A stretch of DNA of 64,000 nt from Spirillospora albida (GTDB lineage: Bacteria; Actinomycetota; Actinomycetes; Streptosporangiales; Streptosporangiaceae), in contig NZ_JOFJ01000002.1 of the NCBI RefSeq assembly GCF_000718255.1, forward strand, positions 1 through 64,000, in the 5' to 3' direction. Positions 52,001 to 60,453 of the stretch are shown here, one piece after another. The notes under the pieces are model-generated. The model had not been told where the DNA came from. It saw nothing but the letters and a program-made list of their open reading frames with translations, and did no database searches. Made by a program: the position numbers and the translations under genes. The stretch's first letter is position 1. Each line of letters opens with the position of its first letter.

Positions 52001-54670
52001 GTGAGTAACCCAAGCCGATACGGACCGGATTACGGAGACAGTCCCGGCCGGCGAGGCCCGTCCCGCCCCGGTGCTTCCGGCGCGCCCGCCGGTGCCCAGC
52101 GCGGGGCTCCCCCGACGCCGGGACGCGGCCCGCGTCCCGGCAACGGCAACGGCCGGCCGACCGGACGCGGCGTTCCCGCCCGCACGGGCGCGCCCGCCGG
52201 TGCGCCCGGCGGCCGGCGCCGTGCCGGTGCCCCCGGTACACCCGGTGCCATGCGCTCCGGCCCCGGCGGCCCCGCAGGTCCGGGCGGGCGCGGGCCCGGT
52301 GGTCCGGGCGGCTCGGGTGGTTCACGCGGCCCCGGCGGCCCGGGAGGTCCCGGTGGTCCGGGCGGTATCGGCGGGCGGCGCGGCAAGCGCTCCGACGAGC
52401 CCGAGAAGACCGGCTGGCGGCGGTACGTCCCGAACTGGAAGATCGTTGTCGCCGTCTGCACCGTCCTGCTGCTCGGATTTGTGACGCTCGTCGTCGTGGC
52501 GTACGCCAACACGCCGGTGCCGACGAAGGCGCAGCAGGACGCCCTCCGGCAGGAGTCGGTCATCACCTATGCGGACGGGAAGCCCCTCGCCCGCATCGGC
52601 ATGCACCGCGAGGAAGTCAAGCTGGCGCAGATTCCGTTGTTCGTCCGGAAAGCCGTGCTTGCAGCGGAGGACCGGGACTTCGAGGAGAACTCCGGCATCT
52701 CCACCAAGGGCATCGCCCGCGCACTGTTCAAGACGATGACCGGCGGAGACGTCCAGGGCGGCTCCACCATCACCCAGCAGATGGCCCGAAACTACTACCA
52801 GGGTCTCAGCCAGGACCGAACGGTCAGCCGGAAGTTCAAGGAGATCCTCATCTCCATCCGGCTGGGGAACGACGTGGATAAGGACGTCATCCTCGAGCTC
52901 TACCTGAACACCATCTACTTCGGCCGTTCGTCGTATGGGATACAGGCCGCGTCCCGCGCCTACTTCCACAAGACCGTCGACAAGCTGAACCTGTCCGAGG
53001 CGGCGATGCTGGCCGCGATGATCCAGCGGCCCACCTACTTCGTGACGCAGGGCGACGACAGCAACCCGCCGAAGAAGGCGCTGATCGAGCGCTGGAACTA
53101 CGTCCTCGACGGCATGGTCGAGGAGAAATGGCTCGACTCGGGCCAGCGCGCGGCGGCGAAGTTCCCGGCGACGCAGAAGACCTGGAGCGACGTCAAGGAC
53201 AACAGCCAGACGGGGTACCTCAAGGACCGCGTCATGGACGAGCTGAAGTCCCTCGGCATCACCGAGCAGATGATCGAGACCGGTGGCCTGAAGATCCAGA
53301 CGACGTTCCGCAAGGACCTTCAGGACTACACCGCCTACTCCGTCAAGCAGATGCGGCAGAAGTACAACCTGGGCAAGGAGATCCACTTCGGGCTGAGCGT
53401 GGTCGACCCGAAGACCGGCGGCGTCGCCGCGGCCTACGGCGGACCCGGGTACAGCAAGCAGCAGTTCGACGACTCGTTCGACGCGAAGGTGCAGCCCGGG
53501 TCGTCCTTCAAGCCGATCGTCCTCGCCACGGCGCTCGACCAGGGCATCAGCCTGCGGACGCCCATGGACGGCAGTTACAAGCGGACGATCGGCGGGGCGA
53601 CGTTCACCAATGACAGCCGGTCGGAGAACGGCGTCTACAACCTGAAGCAGATGACGGCGATGTCGATCAACACGGCGTACGTCGAGCTCGGCCAGAAGGT
53701 GGGGCTGAAGAACGTCATCGAGATGGCGAAGAAGTTGGGGATCTCCGAGGGCACGTCCGGCCTCAAGCAGGTCACTTCGCTCCCCCTCGGCGTCATCGAC
53801 ACCAGCCCGACCACGATGGCTTCCGTCTACTCGGCGTTCGCCGCCGAGGGCAAGTACCGCCAGGCCCACGTCATCGCCAAGGTGACGAAGAAGGACGGCA
53901 GCGTCGTCACCAACGCTGAGGGCAAGCCGCTGAAGAAGCTCCCTTGGGACACCCCCAAGGAGGTCTTCTCCGAGGCGGTCGCGCGTGACGCGACGGCCGC
54001 CATGCGGGCCGTCGTCACGTCCGGTACCGGTACGCGGGCCAGCCTCGGTGTCCGTCCGGTCGCGGGCAAGACGGGTACGACCGAAGAGAACAAGGCCGCC
54101 TGGTTCGTCGGTTACACGCCGGAGTACTCGACGTCCGTCGCGATGTGGCGCGAGGACAAGAACCGCAACCGGCTGTCGCTGGTCGGTGTCGGCGGCTACA
54201 ACCAGATCTACGGTGGTACGGTCCCCGCCGACCTGTTCAAGACGTTCATGACGTACGCGCACGACGGCAAGCCGATCTCGCAGTTCGGCCCGCCCGGCAA
54301 CGTCGGCCAGATCGCGCCGTGGGCGGCGCCGACGCCGACGCCCAAGCCGACGGAGACGCCGACCGTGACGCCGAGCCCGAGCTGCCAGCCCGGCAACGGC
54401 AACGGCAACGGCCCGGGGAACGGGAACGGCAACCAGCCGGGTCAGGGATGCCAGACGCAGAGCCCGTCCCCGTCCACGAGCCCGAGCCCGTCGCCGCCGG
54501 CCGACCAGCCGTGCAACCAGCTCGGCATGCCGGTCGGCTGCAACCCGAACATCCCGCCGAGCGACCCGCCGCCGAAGTGGTGGTGCCGGACGCACCCGGC
54601 CTATCCGGCCTGCCGGACGACGCCGGAGGAGCCGAACGAGCCGCAGACGAACATCGGTCAGGGCTACTGA
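52001..54670 (+). CDS. Class A penicillin-binding protein 2, tandem paralogue
   Basis: 889 residues from GTG at 52001. Same plan as the preceding gene with a shorter Pro/Gly/Arg-rich tail (about 1-140), one membrane helix (about 147-168), GT51 with canonical AVLAAEDRDFEENSGIS and GGSTITQQMARNYYQ, and a transpeptidase with SSFK (Ser501), SIN and KTGT. The C-terminal ~110 residues are Thr/Pro- and Gly/Asn-rich, ending in the same four-cysteine module (PPPKWWC). The gene and its leader clearly arose by tandem duplication. Confidence 0.95.
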   Translation: MSNPSRYGPDYGDSPGRRGPSRPGASGAPAGAQRGAPPTPGRGPRPGNGNGRPTGRGVPARTGAPAGAPGGRRRAGAPGTPGAMRSGPGGPAGPGGRGPGGPGGSGGSRGPGGPGGPGGPGGIGGRRGKRSDEPEKTGWRRYVPNWKIVVAVCTVLLLGFVTLVVVAYANTPVPTKAQQDALRQESVITYADGKPLARIGMHREEVKLAQIPLFVRKAVLAAEDRDFEENSGISTKGIARALFKTMTGGDVQGGSTITQQMARNYYQGLSQDRTVSRKFKEILISIRLGNDVDKDVILELYLNTIYFGRSSYGIQAASRAYFHKTVDKLNLSEAAMLAAMIQRPTYFVTQGDDSNPPKKALIERWNYVLDGMVEEKWLDSGQRAAAKFPATQKTWSDVKDNSQTGYLKDRVMDELKSLGITEQMIETGGLKIQTTFRKDLQDYTAYSVKQMRQKYNLGKEIHFGLSVVDPKTGGVAAAYGGPGYSKQQFDDSFDAKVQPGSSFKPIVLATALDQGISLRTPMDGSYKRTIGGATFTNDSRSENGVYNLKQMTAMSINTAYVELGQKVGLKNVIEMAKKLGISEGTSGLKQVTSLPLGVIDTSPTTMASVYSAFAAEGKYRQAHVIAKVTKKDGSVVTNAEGKPLKKLPWDTPKEVFSEAVARDATAAMRAVVTSGTGTRASLGVRPVAGKTGTTEENKAAWFVGYTPEYSTSVAMWREDKNRNRLSLVGVGGYNQIYGGTVPADLFKTFMTYAHDGKPISQFGPPGNVGQIAPWAAPTPTPKPTETPTVTPSPSCQPGNGNGNGPGNGNGNQPGQGCQTQSPSPSTSPSPSPPADQPCNQLGMPVGCNPNIPPSDPPPKWWCRTHPAYPACRTTPEEPNEPQTNIGQGY

Positions 54671-54679
54671 CCGGCCGGA

Positions 54680-54714
54680 AGACCCGGGGGGCCGCCGCCT
54701 CCCGGGTCTTTCCG
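54680..54714 (+). terminator. Terminator after second PBP gene
   Basis: AAGACCCGGG ... CCCGGGTCTT, a perfect 10-bp stem ending in TT, 10 nt after the stop codon. Confidence 0.85.
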
Positions 54715-54762
54715 TCCGCCGGACCGACCGCATGATCGTCGGAGGCCAATAGTCTGATCTCC

Positions 54763-56211
54763 ATGGCGTCGTCTTCTGGAAGGCTCGGAATGCCCGGCGG
54801 GACCGCGGCGGACGGCGACCGGCCGGACCCGGGCGGGAACGGCCGGTTCATCCGCCTCGTGCCGGTGCTCACGGGGGTCACCGCCCTGGTGTGCCTCCTC
54901 GGGTGGATGCAGAAGCGCCCGTGCGCGTCCGCGGGGTTCGACTTCATCAGGACGACGACCCGGGCCTGCTACACCGACATCTACCCGCTGTACTACGTGC
55001 GGGGACTGAACGACGGCAAGGTGCCGTACTTCGACTCGTTCGCCGGCGAGGACATCCACTACGTGGAGTACCCCGTGCTGAGCGGCGGCTTCATGCAGCT
55101 GGCCGCCTGGCTCGTCCGCCCGTTCGAGCAGGACGCGCGGGGCATGGCGTTCTACAACCTCACGGTGGTGCTGCTCGCCGTCCTCGCGATCGCGGCCGTC
55201 CTCGCGACCGCGTACACGGCGGGACGCCGGTCGCTGCGCACCGGCCTGATGGTCGCGCTGTCCCCGGCGCTCCTCCTCACCGCCTACATCAACTGGGACA
55301 TGCTGGCGGTCGCGCTGTCGGCGCTCGCCCTCGCCGCCTGGTCGAAGCGGCTCCCCCTCCTCGCCGGCGTGCTCCTCGGCCTCGCGATCGCCGCGAAGTT
55401 CTACCCGCTGCTGTTCCTCGGGCCGCTCGTGCTGCTCTGCGTCCGCGCCGGTCAGTGGCGCGCGATGGGCCGGATGCTCGCCGGGACGGCCGGCGCGTGG
55501 CTGCTCGTCAACGGACCCGTGATGCTGTTCGCCTGGGAAGGGTGGAAGGAGTTCTACCGGTTCAGCCAGGAGCGCGGGGTGGACTGGGGGTCGGTCTTCT
55601 TCTACCTGCGCGAGCACGGGCTGGACGGCGTGAACGACACGAGCGAGCTCAACATGCTCGGCACCGGGACGTTCCTCGTCCTCGCGGCGGGCATCGCCGT
55701 CCTCGCGCTCACCGCGCCGCGGCGTCCGCGCCTGGCGCAGCTGATGTTCCTCGTCCTCGTCGCATTCATGCTGCCGAACAAGGTGTGGTCGCCGCAGTAC
55801 GTCCTCTGGCTGCTGCCCCTGGCCGTCCTGGCCCGGCCCAAGCTCCCCGCGTTCGTCGTCTGGCAGGTCGGGGAGATCGTCTACTTCTTCGGCATCTGGT
55901 GGTTCCTGCTGTCGGTGTCCAGCGGCTACGGAGGCGCGGACCTCTCGGAGACGCTCTCGTCCCTCGCACGGCTCGACGTCCCGGACGCCGGTATCCAGGA
56001 CGGCGTCTACCACCTCGCGCTGGGGGCGCGCTTCTGCACCGTGTTCCTGCTGGCGGCACTGGTCGTCGTGGACATCCTGCGGCCGTCCGGGGATCCGGTG
56101 CGCTCGGACGGCGTGGACGACCCGTCCGGCGGTGTCCTGGACGGCGCCGGCGACGTGGTGTCGCTGCGCCGGTTCAGGGGACGCCGGCACACCGCCGTCC
56201 CCGTCACCTGA
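54763..56211 (+). CDS. GT87-family polytopic glycosyltransferase
   Basis: 482 residues with about 10-12 hydrophobic helices. The first outer loop holds CYTDIYPLYYVRGLNDGKVPYFD and YVEYPVLSGGFM, matching the DI-PLY / EYP motifs of glycosyltransferase family 87 (polyprenyl-phosphate-mannose dependent). Homologues follow ponA1 in mycobacteria. It probably adds a sugar to a lipid or wall glycan outside the membrane. TAGTCT lies only 7 nt before the ATG and no ribosome-binding site is visible, so the mRNA is probably leaderless. Confidence 0.88.
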   Translation: MASSSGRLGMPGGTAADGDRPDPGGNGRFIRLVPVLTGVTALVCLLGWMQKRPCASAGFDFIRTTTRACYTDIYPLYYVRGLNDGKVPYFDSFAGEDIHYVEYPVLSGGFMQLAAWLVRPFEQDARGMAFYNLTVVLLAVLAIAAVLATAYTAGRRSLRTGLMVALSPALLLTAYINWDMLAVALSALALAAWSKRLPLLAGVLLGLAIAAKFYPLLFLGPLVLLCVRAGQWRAMGRMLAGTAGAWLLVNGPVMLFAWEGWKEFYRFSQERGVDWGSVFFYLREHGLDGVNDTSELNMLGTGTFLVLAAGIAVLALTAPRRPRLAQLMFLVLVAFMLPNKVWSPQYVLWLLPLAVLARPKLPAFVVWQVGEIVYFFGIWWFLLSVSSGYGGADLSETLSSLARLDVPDAGIQDGVYHLALGARFCTVFLLAALVVVDILRPSGDPVRSDGVDDPSGGVLDGAGDVVSLRRFRGRRHTAVPVT

Positions 56212-56225
56212 GGCCGGACGCACGA

Positions 56226-56254
56226 AGACCCCCACGCCGTGCGCGGCGTGGGGG
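56226..56254. terminator. Bidirectional terminator
   Basis: ACCCCCACGCCG, loop TGCG, CGGCGTGGGGGT (a 12-bp stem, within 56230-56258) between the convergent GT87 and DUF4190 genes. Confidence 0.8.
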
Positions 56255-56272
56255 TGGCGGGCGGCCCGGCGG

Positions 56273-56656
56273 TCAGTAGGTGCTGCTGGTGGCGGCTCCG
56301 CCGCCGACGATCGCGGCCCACAGTCCGATGTAGAAGATCCAGAACACGATCCAGCCGACGGAGACGATGTAGCCGAGGACGAGACCGGTCACGGCCATGC
56401 CCGACCCGCCCTCACCGGTCCGCTTGATCTGGCTCTGCGCGACATGCCCGAAGATGATCGCCAAGACGGACGTCACACCGCACGCGAAGAAACCGATGAG
56501 CCCGAGCACCATCGACGCCGTCGCCATGCCGTTGGTCGGCGCGACCGCGGCGGCGGACGGCCCGTAGTAGTGGTGCTGGACCGCGGGCTGCTGCTGCGGG
56601 TAGGAGGACTGGGCGTAGGGGTCCTGCGACCCGTACCCGTAAGGGTCGTATGCCAT
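56273..56656 (-). CDS. DUF4190 small membrane protein
   Basis: 127 residues, ATG at 56656. The Tyr/Gln/Pro-rich head (MAYDPYGYGSQDPYAQSSYP) precedes two helices typical of DUF4190: ATASMVLGLIGFFACGVTSVLAIIFGHVAQSQIKRTG and AVTGLVLGYIVSVGWIVFWIFYIG. The GHVA--QIKRTG loop is the family hallmark. Function unknown. Confidence 0.9.
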   Translation of the reverse strand: MAYDPYGYGSQDPYAQSSYPQQQPAVQHHYYGPSAAAVAPTNGMATASMVLGLIGFFACGVTSVLAIIFGHVAQSQIKRTGEGGSGMAVTGLVLGYIVSVGWIVFWIFYIGLWAAIVGGGAATSSTY

Positions 56657-56831
56657 GAAGTTCCCGATCGGTTCGCGCGCCCGCCGGAGAGATCGCGCGT
56701 GCGCTGAGGCTGGATTCCGGATTATGCCAGTGTGAGGTGACCTTCGGACTGATGTCGTCATGCCGGTTCCTTCGCCGGGTTAGATGCCGGTCCGTCCGGG
56801 ACGGTTCCCGGCCTCCGTGAAGAGGGCCCGA

Positions 56832-57602
56832 TCAGTCCAGGTTCGCGCGCAGCCAGGCGATGTCGTCGGCCTGCCCGGCGCCCGGCGTCTCCACCACGAC
56901 CGGCGCTCCGGCCGCCCTGACCACGGTCAGGATGAGTTCGGGGTCGATGGTGCCGCTGCCGAGGTTCGCGTGCCGGTCGGCGCCCGACCCGAACGCGTCC
57001 CGGCTGTCGTTGCAGTGGACGAGATCGATGCGGCCGGTTATGGCCTTGATCCGGTCGACGGCGTCGATGAGCTCCTCGCCGGCCGCGTGGGCATGGCAGG
57101 TGTCGAGGCAGAAACCGAGCTTGGACTCCAACCCCTCCACCGTGGAGAGGACCTCCCAGAGCCGGGCGATCCGGTCGAACTTGCGCGCCATCGCGTTGCC
57201 GCCGCCGGCGGTGTTCTCGATGAGGACGGGGATGGGGCACTCGACCCGCTCGAACACCTTGCGCCAGTTCTCGAACCCGGCCTCCGGGTCGTCGTCCTTC
57301 AGCACGTGCCCGCCGTGCACGATCAGCGCCTTGGCGCCGATGGACGCGGCCGCCTCCAGCTGCTGCGTCAGGTTCTTCCGGCTCGGGATCCGGATCCTGT
57401 TGTTGGAGGTCGCGACATTGATCGTGTAGGGCGCGTGAATGTAGACGTCCACGCCCGACCCCGCCAGAGCCTCGACGCCCTTCGGCAGGACGGGCTTCTT
57501 CCAGCCCTGGGGGTCGCCCAGGAAGAACTGGACGACGTCGGCCCCGATGGCACGCGCGCTGTCGAGGGGATCGGTCTGGTCGACGTGGGCTCCGATGCGC
57601 AT
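56832..57602 (-). CDS. nfo: Endonuclease IV-type AP endonuclease
   Basis: 256 residues, ATG at 57602. The TIM-barrel xylose-isomerase-like fold of endonuclease IV is evident: MRIGAHVDQ, VDVYIHAPYTINVAT, ALIVHGGHVL, PVLIENTAGGGNAM, GFCLDTCHAHAAGEEL, DLVHCNDSRDAFGSGADRHANLGSG and VVETPG. The His, Glu and Asp residues for the trinuclear zinc site are all present. It cleaves DNA at abasic sites. Slightly shorter than E. coli Nfo (285). Confidence 0.92.
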   Translation of the reverse strand: MRIGAHVDQTDPLDSARAIGADVVQFFLGDPQGWKKPVLPKGVEALAGSGVDVYIHAPYTINVATSNNRIRIPSRKNLTQQLEAAASIGAKALIVHGGHVLKDDDPEAGFENWRKVFERVECPIPVLIENTAGGGNAMARKFDRIARLWEVLSTVEGLESKLGFCLDTCHAHAAGEELIDAVDRIKAITGRIDLVHCNDSRDAFGSGADRHANLGSGTIDPELILTVVRAAGAPVVVETPGAGQADDIAWLRANLD

Positions 57603-57639
57603 GGCACCGAGGTTAGCCGCGCCGTCCGACGAAACCGGC

Positions 57640-57948
57640 TCAGAGGCTGAAACCGCCGTGCCGGAGCGCGAACGCGCCGCCGATGAAGGAGGCGACCATC
57701 GCGATCACGTTCAGCCACCGCTCGTTGGTCGTCGCGGACACCATCTGCGAGTAGAGCGCCAGCGGCAGGCCGGCCACCGCCGCGATCGCGCCGAAGAAGT
57801 GCGTCGCCGGGATGGCGCCGAGGACCAGGGCGGCCGCGCCGATCGTGATCGCGCACACCGCCAGCGCGTCCTCCACCGGATGGCGCTCGGTGTGCTGACC
57901 CTTCGCCCCGACGGCCGCGTGCTCGCTCCGGGCTGCCTCCTGTGGCAT
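57640..57948 (-). CDS. Small multi-pass membrane protein
   Basis: 102 residues, ATG at 57948, GAGGAGG upstream. A hydrophilic head of about 24 residues precedes three hydrophobic helices (AVCAITIGAAALVLGAI, FFGAIAAVAGLPLALYS, WLNVIAMVASFIGGAFAL). No recognised family. It lies 37 nt before endonuclease IV on the same strand and may be co-transcribed with it. Confidence 0.75.
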   Translation of the reverse strand: MPQEAARSEHAAVGAKGQHTERHPVEDALAVCAITIGAAALVLGAIPATHFFGAIAAVAGLPLALYSQMVSATTNERWLNVIAMVASFIGGAFALRHGGFSL

Positions 57949-58162
57949 CGAGCCTCCTCCTCGAGGTCACGCTCCCGCGCGACGAAGAACTGGACGGGCG
58001 CCGGTCCGCGCGGACCGGACCACGCGGTAGGGATTCCCGTCCCGATCGGAGATCAACCTGGGGGGACGCGCGGAAATGTCGGCGGCACCGGCTAGAGTCG
58101 AACACGGTTTCGAAGAAGGTGCGGTTTCGAGGTCGGCCCGGCCGGTACGGGAGGCGAGGCGA

Positions 58163-58327
58163 ATGCGGCACAGCGAGCTGACGGTGATCGGCGATGCGGA
58201 ACTCGTCGAGGAGCTGTCCATACTGACCACGCAGACCGCCCGGATGCGGGCGCGCATGGCCGACATCATGGCCGAGCTGGAGCGGCGTCGCTGCTCCCGG
58301 AGAGCCCAGCCGGGGCCGGTGCGCTGA
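58163..58327 (+). CDS. Small helical protein upstream of rpsF
   Basis: 54 residues, ATG at 58163 with GGGAGG 8 nt before. MRHSELTVIGDAELVEELSI then a heptad-like stretch TTQTARMRARMADIMAELERRR suggest one coiled-coil helix; the basic tail is RRCSRRAQPGPVR. No membrane segment. I do not recognise it. It could be independent or the start of the rpsF transcript, 175 nt upstream. Confidence 0.55.
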   Translation: MRHSELTVIGDAELVEELSILTTQTARMRARMADIMAELERRRCSRRAQPGPVR

Positions 58328-58502
58328 ACGCTCCCGGTCCGCGGAAACGGCGTGCACGCTGCCGACTCTTGGTAGCCTGTACCGGTCTCGCGGCGCGGTG
58401 CCCCGGCGTAACCGGATCCGGCGCCGCCGCGGGAGACGCACGAAGCCCTCCTGTCACGGAAAGACCGTGACCGCATGAGTCCAGAGGAGGTAGGGACACA
58501 GC

Positions 58503-58793
58503 ATGCGTCGTTACGAACTCATGGCGATCCTCGACCCCGCCATCGACGAGCGCACCGCGGGTGCGGCCCTCGACCCGTTCCTGAAGGTCGTGAAGGACGA
58601 TGGCGGCAGCGTGGAGAAGGTCGACGTCTGGGGCCGCCGGCGCCTGGCGTACGACATCCAGAAGAAGTCCGAAGGCATCTACGCGGTGGTCGACCTGTCG
58701 GCTGAGCCCGCCACGGTCAAGGAGATGGACCGTCAGCTCAACCTGAGCGAGTCGATCCTCCGCACCAAGGTCATCCGCCCCGAGGTCCACTGA
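58503..58793 (+). CDS. rpsF: 30S ribosomal protein S6
   Basis: 96 residues, ATG at 58503 preceded by AGGAGG. MRRYELMAILDPAIDER, VEKVDVWGRRRLAYDIQKKSEGIY and LNLSESILRTKVIRP match S6. First gene of rpsF-ssb-rpsR-rplI; all four have good ribosome-binding sites and gaps under 70 nt. Confidence 0.97.
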   Translation: MRRYELMAILDPAIDERTAGAALDPFLKVVKDDGGSVEKVDVWGRRRLAYDIQKKSEGIYAVVDLSAEPATVKEMDRQLNLSESILRTKVIRPEVH

Positions 58794-58830
58794 GCCAGGC
58801 TCAGCCCTCACAGCAGCCGGAGCGAGCCCC

Positions 58831-59394
58831 ATGGCAGGCGACACCGTAATCACGATCGTCGGGAACCTCGTCGAGGACCCGAATCTGCGTTTCACCCCGA
58901 GCGGCCAGGCCGTCGCGTCCTTCCGCATCGCCTCGACCCCGCGGTTCTTCGACCGCCAGTCCGGCGACTGGAAGGACGGCGAGGCGCTGTTCCTGACCTG
59001 CAACGTCTGGCGGCAGGCCGCCGAGAACGTGGCCGAGAGCCTGCAGCGCGGCATGCGGGTGATCGTGCAGGGACGCCTCAAGCAGCGGTCGTACGACACC
59101 CGCGAGGGTGAGAAGCGCACCGTCTTCGAGATCGAGGTCGACGAGGTCGGCCCGTCCCTGCGCAGCGCGACCGCCAAGGTCAACAAGACGCAGCGTCAGG
59201 GCGGCGGCGGTGGCTTCGGCGGCGGCCAGCAGGGCGGCGCCCAGCAGGGCGGCGGCGGCTTCGGTGGCGGCGGCGGTGGCGGTCAGCAGGGCGGCGGCTT
59301 CGGCGGCGCCCAGCAGTCCGGCCCGGCCGACGACCCCTGGGCCACCGGCGGCGGTGGCGGTGGCGGCGGGTTCTCCGACGAACCGCCGTTCTGA
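58831..59394 (+). CDS. ssb: Single-stranded DNA-binding protein
   Basis: 187 residues. The OB-fold spans residues 1 to about 115 (MAGDTVITIVGNLVEDPNLRFTPSGQAVASFRIAST ... LKQRSYDTREGEKRTVFEIEVDEVGPSLR). A Gly/Gln-rich disordered linker follows (GGGGFGGGQQGG repeats) and ends in the acidic partner-binding tip DEPPF. It coats single-stranded DNA at the fork. Confidence 0.97.
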   Translation: MAGDTVITIVGNLVEDPNLRFTPSGQAVASFRIASTPRFFDRQSGDWKDGEALFLTCNVWRQAAENVAESLQRGMRVIVQGRLKQRSYDTREGEKRTVFEIEVDEVGPSLRSATAKVNKTQRQGGGGGFGGGQQGGAQQGGGGFGGGGGGGQQGGGFGGAQQSGPADDPWATGGGGGGGGFSDEPPF

Positions 59395-59459
59395 CCGCGA
59401 GACCAACACTCATCACGTCCATTCCCGCGACAGCGGGGCTCTCCCAAAGGAGCACCACG

Positions 59460-59696
59460 ATGGCGAAGCCACCTCCTCGCAAGCCGAAGAAGAAGGTTTG
59501 CGTTTTCTGCCAGGAGAAGATCTCCTACGTCGACTACAAGGACACGGGCCTGCTGCGGAAGTTCATCTCCGACCGCGGCAAGATCCGTGCCCGTCGCGTG
59601 ACCGGCAACTGCACCCAGCACCAGCGGGACGTCGCCACGGCGATCAAGAACGCCCGCGAGATGGCGCTGCTGCCGTACACCAGCACCGCGCGCTGA
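59460..59696 (+). CDS. rpsR: 30S ribosomal protein S18
   Basis: 78 residues, AAAGGAG upstream. MAKPPPRKPKKKVCVFCQEK begins it; the zinc-ligand cysteines are intact (CVFC and later CTQHQ), so this is the C+ form. YVDYKDTGLLRKFISDRGKIRARRVTG is typical S18. Zinc-dependent S18 plus an alternative zinc-free copy elsewhere is common in actinobacteria, but no second copy lies here. Confidence 0.97.
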   Translation: MAKPPPRKPKKKVCVFCQEKISYVDYKDTGLLRKFISDRGKIRARRVTGNCTQHQRDVATAIKNAREMALLPYTSTAR

Positions 59697-59712
59697 GGCA
59701 GGAGGAAAGATC

Positions 59713-60159
59713 ATGAAGCTCATCCTGACCCAGCAGGTGACCGGGCTCGGCGAGCCCGGTGACGTCATCGAGGTCCGCGACGGCTACGGCCGCAACTACC
59801 TCGTCCCGCGCGGATTCGCGATCAAGTGGACCCGCGGCGCCGAGAAGGAGATCGACTCCATCAAGAAGGCGCGTTCGGCCCGCGAGATCGCGACCGCCGA
59901 GCACGCCAAGGAGGTCGCCGGCCGGCTGAAGGCGCTGAAGGTGACGCTGCGCTCGCGCACCGGCGCCAACGGCCGCCTCTTCGGCGCGGTGACCGCCGCC
60001 GACATCGCCGAGGCCGTCAAGGCCTCCGACGGCCCCGACCTGGACCGCCGCCGCATCGTGATCGGGAACCCGATCAAGACCGTCGGCACCCACCGGGTCA
60101 GCGTGCGCCTGCACGCCGACGTCGACGCCACGATCGACGTCAACGTCGTCGAGGCCTGA
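59713..60159 (+). CDS. rplI: 50S ribosomal protein L9
   Basis: 148 residues, GGAGG upstream. MKLILTQQVTGLGEPGDVIEVRDGYGRNYLVPRG is the N-terminal RNA-binding domain; a long charged helix and the C-terminal domain (GANGRLFGAVTAADIAEAV, IGNPIKTVGTHRVSVRLH) follow. Last gene of the ribosomal cluster, followed by a strong hairpin. Confidence 0.97.
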   Translation: MKLILTQQVTGLGEPGDVIEVRDGYGRNYLVPRGFAIKWTRGAEKEIDSIKKARSAREIATAEHAKEVAGRLKALKVTLRSRTGANGRLFGAVTAADIAEAVKASDGPDLDRRRIVIGNPIKTVGTHRVSVRLHADVDATIDVNVVEA

Positions 60160-60173
60160 CGGCTCCGCACCAC

Positions 60174-60211
60174 CACGACCGCCGTCCCGGGATTCCGGGG
60201 CGGCGGTCGTG
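60174..60211. terminator. Terminator after rplI
   Basis: CACGACCGCCGTCCCGG, loop GATT, CCGGGGCGGCGGTCGTG: 17 bp with one G-T wobble. It also serves the opposing small gene. Confidence 0.85.
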
Positions 60212-60223
60212 TGCGTCCAGGGT

Positions 60224-60412
60224 TCATGTGTCCGGGGTGGTGTAGCGCGTCCGGCTGCGCGCGATCTCCGGATCGATGCCCTCCACCAGCGACCAGATGC
60301 CGGCCACCCGCTCGACGAGGATCTCCGGAGGCAGTCCGGCCAGGCCCTCCGCGGCCAGGTCGTCGATCGCCTGCGTCAGCCGGGCCATCCGCTCGCCGTG
60401 CGTGGAACACAT
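60224..60412 (-). CDS. Small soluble hypothetical protein
   Basis: 62 residues, ATG at 60412. MCSTHGERMARLTQAIDDLAAEGLAGLPPEILVERVAG is mostly helical; the tail is SRTRYTTPDT. Its composition and codon pattern look real and it ends neatly before the rplI terminator. No family recognised; probably the gene just downstream of the MATE exporter on the same strand. Confidence 0.6.
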   Translation of the reverse strand: MCSTHGERMARLTQAIDDLAAEGLAGLPPEILVERVAGIWSLVEGIDPEIARSRTRYTTPDT

Positions 60413-60453
60413 GTTCGAATAGTAGCGAGTGGGGCGGGGGGTGCGGGTGGGAT

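Noticed and set aside
48195..52325. A 1376-codon open frame on the minus strand
   Set aside because: It is antisense to the PBP genes, Arg/Gly-rich, with no start context or motif; a compositional artefact.
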